A stretch of 64,000 bases of DNA from Epiperipatus broadwayi (taxonomy: Eukaryota > Onychophora > Udeonychophora > Euonychophora > Peripatidae): positions 1,938,586 through 2,002,585 of the forward strand of contig JAQFVV010006272.1 of assembly GCA_028023455.1 (NCBI GenBank). Direction: 5' to 3'. The notes under the pieces were generated by a model. That model ran no database searches and was not told where the DNA came from. It saw only the letters and a list, made by a program, of their open reading frames with translations. How positions within the stretch are numbered: the first letter of the stretch is position 1; each line of letters starts with the position of its first letter. Positions 58,638 to 64,000 of the stretch are shown here, piece after piece. The position numbers were made by a program, and so were the translations under genes.

Positions 58638-58702
58638 TGGTACTCATCTTTTAGCTAAAGATGCCGCTCTATGGCGCGGTTTTCGTGCCAAAACACATAA
58701 AA
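58638..58702 (+). repeat. left terminal inverted repeat
   Basis: Begins atggtactcatctttta, then gctaaagatgccg and ggttttcgtgcc. It pairs with 59738-59802 at roughly four positions in five by eye. Confidence 0.8.
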
Positions 58703-59339
58703 ATGATGTTTCCGCGGCCGACATGTTCGAACCCGCGTTTTCTATAATACAAATTTTTTGTTGTGCTACAGAATGCAGGCCGCTATGTCGCAACACAGTA
58801 CAGCATGTATGTCGCATAGCAGCAAATACATTTTCAAAATTCGAACAATTTATAAAATAATTACAGCTTGATGAGAGAGTTTATATTTGAATTGTATTGA
58901 AATGTTGTTTTCATTTGATTTTTTTTTACTTTAAACTATTGAAATATTCAGATTTTTTAAAACAATAATTATAAGACTTTTTACAACGTACTGTATTGAA
59001 CTTTTATTTGGGAAAATGTTAAATATCTATGTTTTTATTGAGTTGCATGTCAAGTAACATACTGTTAGTAACATTCCACGAGACAAAGAAGATTCTACCG
59101 TCTGTATATTTTTGAAGTAAAAAAAAGTGGTACGAAAAAAATATCCAGTAAGAAAAGTCCAAATATACTGATTTTTTTGTAAATTTAATAAAAAGCAAAT
59201 ATTATAACCATGTTTAATAAGTAAAGAAGACATTTGTATGTGTTTGTTGTTGTTTAAAAAAGTTTGAGTTTCTTTCTTCTGTCTGAGTATGGTTACGATT
59301 TTGAATTTTTTTATTTTAGCATTACAAACAAACAGAACA

Positions 59340-59427
59340 CTAACCCTAAAACTAACCCTAACCCTAAAACTAACCCTAAAACTAACCCTAAACTAACCCT
59401 AAAACTAACTCTAAAACTAACCGTAAC
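59340..59427. repeat. interstitial telomere-like repeat (12-mer)
   Basis: About seven copies of ACTAACCCTAAA, i.e. the animal telomere hexamer (minus strand TTAGGG) alternating with a variant hexamer TTAGTT. One extra plain hexamer, one 11-mer, and two point variants lie at the right end. It sits inside the TIR element, not at a chromosome end. Confidence 0.9.
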
Positions 59428-59737
59428 AACTTTTACTTTTATTACGATTATTATTTTTTAGTTAAACAACAACAAAAAAAGTCATAACACAAGTAAAAAA
59501 ATATCCGATAGAAAATTGATAAAAAAAAAAGCCGTAACACAATTTAAAAAGTATACGATATAAAAAACACGAATCAAATTGTAATTTGTTGATTTTATTT
59601 TACATTTATGATTATCATTTAAATTGTATACGTTAATAAAAAATAATATTTAAAAAAGACGATTTTGTTTTGTTTTTATTTTCGCATTACAAAAAAGCAC
59701 AGAAAAATTATAAAATCAACGTCCCGTGAATGTTCAT

Positions 59738-59802
59738 ATTTTATAGTTTTAGCGTGAAAACGGCACCATCCAACGGCATCTTTAGCTATAAGACAAGCAC
59801 CA
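59738..59802 (-). repeat. right terminal inverted repeat
   Basis: Read on the minus strand: atggtgcttgtcttata, gctaaagatgccg, ccgttttcacgc. It matches 58638-58702. The run GCTAAAGATGCCG is identical in both. Confidence 0.8.
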
Positions 59803-59829
59803 TATATATATATTAATGTAAGCATAAGC

Positions 59830-62800
59830 CCCATCCCAAGAGTTGAATTTTCCACAAATCAAAGAATATCAATAGATTTTGCATTCTAAAATAACATTTC
59901 ATTATTTCTTCTTTTTTTTTTAATCATCACTATCCCAGTTCCTTTTTAATTAAAATCTGACATTATAATGCTAGCTTGAAAATATATATAATATAAATAC
60001 ATATTTTAAGGGAATAATTAAATACTGCTTGGTTTTTCTTTATTCTATTTAACTTAATAAACAAAAAACTAATAAATTTTATTACAACAAAATATCACAT
60101 GATTTTTTCTTATACTTAACATTTCAAAAATAGTTGTTTTCGCACTACTACAAAAATATGTATTGGAAATTTGATTAACTGGAGGATATTAAATGGTAGT
60201 GCTTTTGTACTTATTTCCCAATCTACTTTAAGGTCTTTGTCAGTGAAAAATTTTGACCTTATTGCTGGAATTAATGCATATATCTAGCAATCATTTTTAA
60301 CCACTAAGCCAATAACTATACATTTTAGTCAACTCAGATTTATGCTAATTTTAGGCACCTTTCACTCCTTTCTAGGATGATTTATAGTAATAATAAAAAT
60401 TAAAACAGACAAAACGTTTAAATAATAAAAATGTAATATGATTTTTTTCTGCAATTTAACATATAACTTTAGGAGTAGTTCATATCATTCCACACTATAT
60501 CCATCTATTTTAATATGAAATGATTAATGATAATATTATTATATCTACATTCATAGATTATTTTCTGGCTTATAGTCTTTGCAAATGAGGAAGATTAGAT
60601 CTAATTCTGGGACTAATGAACTCATACATCTAGGAGCCATCTTTAAATCCTATAAGATTCCATTCTGAAAATTAAAAAAAAAAACACCCAAAGAGTTTAA
60701 TTCTAAATTTCCTTGTTTGAATATTTTTATAGATATAAAAAATCAAGTTTTTAAACAGGAGTTGAAAAAATTATAAAAAAAAAAGAGACGCAACAACAAA
60801 ATATGTTCTTGATTTTTTATGCCATGCTGTAAAAAAAAATTAATGAAGGATCTAGAACTGAATTATTTCACCAGTCATAATTAAAATGATCCTGAACTAA
60901 ACATCTTAAGCAAAGCATATAATCCAGAAATGATCGCAACAATAGTCTCAGAATAACTTATGAGTTATGTTGATATATGAAACAAAGAACTTAGATTCCT
61001 GTAAGATCCTATTGTTATTTTTCTTGAGACTACAATATAATGTTTCTTAGAAAGAGGTTATATAAAAATACACCTTCTAATAGTGGACCAAAACTGGGAA
61101 TAGCAAACAAAACTTATAAGTAAAAAATAATACTAACTTTATACTCCTTCTTTTCCTTAACACTTTTCTGTTGAAATTTACTAGTTAAACTTCTTCAGAA
61201 TTGGTTATTTAACATATATAGTGAAACTGCAAAACAAAAATTCATTTTCCTTGTTTTTAATCATTTGATTCTATAGGAAAAGCTCATCTACAGGTATAAT
61301 ATTCAATCTTATATTTACATAGCATGATCCATTAACTGTCTATCTGAACTTTCCCCAAATTTAAATTATAATCCACAAGTAGTTATCGGTTATAAATTAT
61401 TCTGAATCTAATCCTAAAATGAATAAGTAAATAAAAAAATTATTTAAGATCACATTCAATGCTTTTGTTCATTTTAAATAAAATCCATTTTTTGATTGAG
61501 ATTTCTTTTTTTTTTTTAAACATTAAAATACATAAATTTTATTTTTTTTATTTATAATAAAAATGTGCCATAATTTGAAGGTAAAAAAAAGAACATATAA
61601 AAAAAAATGATTAATCTCTTTGAATATTTGAATTTTGATTGGATTTTTAAGTATAGTATTTGTATTAGCTTATAATCCTAAAATTTTAGCAGGATAAAAA
61701 ATTGGAACCTTAATGAGAAATTTATGTATATTAACATAATATAGTAAATAAAAATAAATAATCATAAAAAGTTCAACACCAAAAATGACAAAATTGGGCC
61801 AACAAACAATGCAGGATAAAATAATATAGTGAATGCTAATTTTCTTTTCTTAAATGATTTTTTTTTTTTTTGCATAGATAAAGCATTGATCCAAAATCTT
61901 TTAGCTTCTTAAGTTTAGAATTGTCTATTATAGGCTACACTTTTCAGAGAAATTTAGAAATGTTTAATTAATTCCAGTTAATTCTATGTTTTAAATATGT
62001 TATTTGATAAAAAGCTATTATAAGAATAGATAGATGATATCACAAAGTAATTGACAAAATATATAAATCAATTATAAAAAAAAAAATAAAGAAAATGATT
62101 GCAAAAAATATTATTATTTCTACATACACTTAAATGTTATTTTTAAATCTACATGCTTATATATAAAGATAATCATATACATAGCTATTGTTCACACATA
62201 TTCATATATAAATACTTACACATTAAAAAAGAAGCAAGAAGTATTATAAAACAAAATATATAATAATAAATAAAATTTCAAAATAGATAGTACTTAAATT
62301 AAAATCTTTGAGAATATTATATTTGCAGTAAATTCTAATTATATGGAATAAAGAACAAGAACTGATAAAGCCTATTTGAATTTAAAGTAGGATTAAAACA
62401 AATTTAATAAAACCTGAAGGTGTAACAAATCTTAATTTGTATCTAAAAATAAAGTTGTAAAAAAATATTTGATAAGTTTAATATTCTATTTATTTAAACT
62501 ACTTAATATTAGTCAAAAAAAAGTTAGAAGGAAGGAAATAAACTGAAGAATGAAATTAGTTTGAAATGCAATGAGAAATATTCACCAAAATCATAGCAAA
62601 CTTCCTGTGAAGAATAAGAGCTTGAGATTTTAACCATTAATCATAGTGATACATGGAATGATAAACAATAGTATAATAAAAAATGCAAGATTAGAAGAGA
62701 CATTTTGGAATTTTAATAACTAGAATTAGAAAATAAAATTAGGGAACAAATATATATGATTACCAATTTTTAAAAAGTGATTTTATAAAAAATCCACTGA

Positions 62801-63605
62801 CATAAATTCATCATATAACAAACATTTTAAAATGGTAAACAGAATAAAATTGTCAGCACTTTTTCAAAAAAAGAATATTATAATATTGAAATGTTTTTTT
62901 CTCTGCGTTTGCATAAAACATATTCAGATCTAAAAGATGTTTGTTAATTTTAAAGAATCACTAAAAAATTAGGAACATCAGGCAACAAAATTCGAAAAAA
63001 AAGTTGTTTCAATGGTTGCATCAGAAATTTCTATTAATTTTTACATATGAATATAATAAATTTTACTCCTTTATCTTAGTATGCATTTTTAAAATACAAT
63101 AAATTTATTATATTCTATTATGACCTACTTATATTCAAAAAATTATTTATGATTGTTTAATTAACAATATTCAATGTATTTATAATATCAAACAAAGTTT
63201 TAATAATCAAACTATTTAAATTAATAACATTTTACTAGTAAAACATATGTTCATTTTTTTTTTCTTACAATGAAAACCTGATAGCAATTCACTAACTTCT
63301 ATAATACTGCACAAGCCCAAAGCTTTGAAAATTAATTATTCTTTTGGTGATGTTAATTACTTTCTTCATAGCAAATTAATTCATAATTAATTTTTGATAG
63401 CATAGGTTATCTTTGTTTTTATATAAATACTGATGATAATTAATCATTAATTTGTTTTAATAAAAAAAAATTAAAATGAAAAAAAAAAGTTAATATTACA
63501 AATGAGAGAAAAAAAAACTAACCTCATCCTCTATACATTGCTGACAGCTTTCATTAGCTAATTTCCAATGACTATTTGATGTGAGAGAGAAAATGTGTCT
63601 ATCAA
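59830..63605. other. AT-rich intergenic sequence
   Basis: No supported gene. An R4-like degenerate motif is possible at 60586-60625 and an R2-like remnant at 60217-60245 (minus). Many A- and T-runs. Confidence 0.4.
60586..60625 (+). ncRNA. hammerhead-like remnant, family R4 (copy c)
   Basis: ATGAGGA, A, GATTA-GATC-TAATT (5-bp stem), then CTGGGACTAA where copies a and b have CGAAACTTAA / CGAAACTAAG. The stem is longer than in the other copies. The core is degraded. Confidence 0.25.
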
Positions 63606-63609
63606 CCTG

Positions 63610-63712
63610 ATAATATATATATATAATAAATATTATATATATAAATTTTACATATATATATTATATATTTATATAATTTAATACATATATATAATTTTAT
63701 ATACATATTAAA
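63610..63712. repeat. TA-rich microsatellite cluster
   Basis: Alternating (ta)n tracts with short interruptions. Several can pair with each other. Confidence 0.85.
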
Positions 63713-63714
63713 AA

Positions 63715-64000
63715 AATTAAATAAATGTTAATATTAAGATTATTTAAATCTCTATATATTCTTTCCCTACAAAAAATTGAGATAATTAAGCAAAAGAAAA
63801 TTAAAATCAAAATATATCCCAATCATCACAGATAGTAATTTGTCATAGGTAGAATCTTAACACAGCTTTCATTAAATTAAAATGTAAAGGTAAATATGAA
63901 CTTAATACCTATAATTCTATGGACACATTATTCAAGGAGTAATAAAAATTTCATCATATTAATATATTTGGGTTTTACGCTCAAAATTCAACAGTCATCT
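63715..64000. other. AT-rich intergenic sequence to window end
   Basis: Nothing recognised. Confidence 0.4.

Larger units (their letters stand above)
58638..59802. mobile_element. TIR element (MITE-like) with telomere-like core
   Basis: Terminal inverted repeats of about 65 bp (58638-58702 and 59738-59802) bound a 1,165-bp interval. Both ends are set in TA dinucleotide runs, so a TA target or preference for TA microsatellites is possible, but no unique duplication can be read. Inside are a GC-richer left third with B-box-like 'gttcgaacc' (58725-58733), a 12-mer telomere-like tract (59340-59427), and AT-rich sequence. A 123-codon frame crosses the left terminal repeat (58489-58860) and has no recognised motif. 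No transposase is seen, so the element is non-autonomous. The superfamily is unassigned. Confidence 0.7.

Noticed and set aside
58489-58860. 123-codon open frame as a protein-coding gene
   Set aside because: It runs across the left terminal inverted repeat of the TIR element and has no recognised motif.
60217-60245. R2-like remnant on the minus strand (CACTGACAAAGACC...)
   Set aside because: Resembles the R2 box but lacks GAAA and GTC. Too degraded to call.
61160-61205. R4-like sequence on the minus strand (CTGAAGAAGTTT...)
   Set aside because: Stem is mostly A-T and GAAAC is absent. Likely chance.
63610-63712. CRISPR array or origin
   Set aside because: The repeats are simple TA microsatellites in an animal genome. 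No regular repeat-spacer pattern exists anywhere in the window.

Overview
This is an AT-rich, non-coding stretch of an animal nuclear genome. It has no bacterial-style gene density, and no host protein-coding gene can be supported. What can be read is almost all transposable-element debris: at least five copies of one RTE-like non-LTR retrotransposon, pieces of two or three other LINEs, tRNA-derived SINE-like heads, fold-back elements, microsatellites, and several dispersed families carrying hammerhead-ribozyme-like motifs. The RTE-type LINEs with (ATG)n tails, TA-rich microsatellites and repeat style fit a lophotrochozoan, perhaps a cephalopod mollusc. That is inference from general resemblance, not a database result.

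Layout. 1-500 is a LINE fragment with a zinc-finger-like tail. 510-3355 (minus) is a decayed RTE copy. 4440-4805 is a single diverged hammerhead repeat (family R1). 4.8-11 kb is mostly featureless, with a degenerate tandem repeat at 9.4-9.9 kb and a reverse-transcriptase scrap at 11.1 kb. 11.5-21.2 kb holds a fold-back hairpin (14.7 kb), hammerhead-like motifs of families R2 and R3, and an RTE fragment (19.9-20.8 kb). 25.18-26.88 kb is a compound inverted repeat of two direct plus two inverted R1 units with four hammerheads. 30.55-31.72 kb is an RTE insertion with an inverted 5' part and a 12-bp target-site duplication (twin priming). 37.0-37.36 kb is an R2 fold-back element. 40.66-43.4 kb is a C-rich, G-poor decayed LINE. 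44-45.3 kb holds a SINE-like piece and a LINE tail. 50.54-53.75 kb is the best RTE copy. 56.9-58.0 kb is a second R1 compound inverted locus. 58.64-59.80 kb is a terminal-inverted-repeat element carrying telomere-like repeats.

The most interesting signal is the hammerhead motifs. R1 has the canonical CTGATGA box, a 5-bp stem II, GAA, a self-complementary stem III and a matching stem I. R2 has CTGANGA, GAA(A), a self-complementary stem III and GTC. R3 keeps all three helices with compensatory changes but has a non-canonical junction (TGAATAT). R4 has only the CTGARGA box, stem II and GAAAC. In each compound inverted locus the ribozymes lie on the minus strand in the left arm and on the plus strand in the right arm. 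Tandem units with hammerheads recall metazoan retrozymes and the hammerhead-bearing repeats of Penelope-like elements. All pairings were worked out by eye and none has been folded by software or tested.
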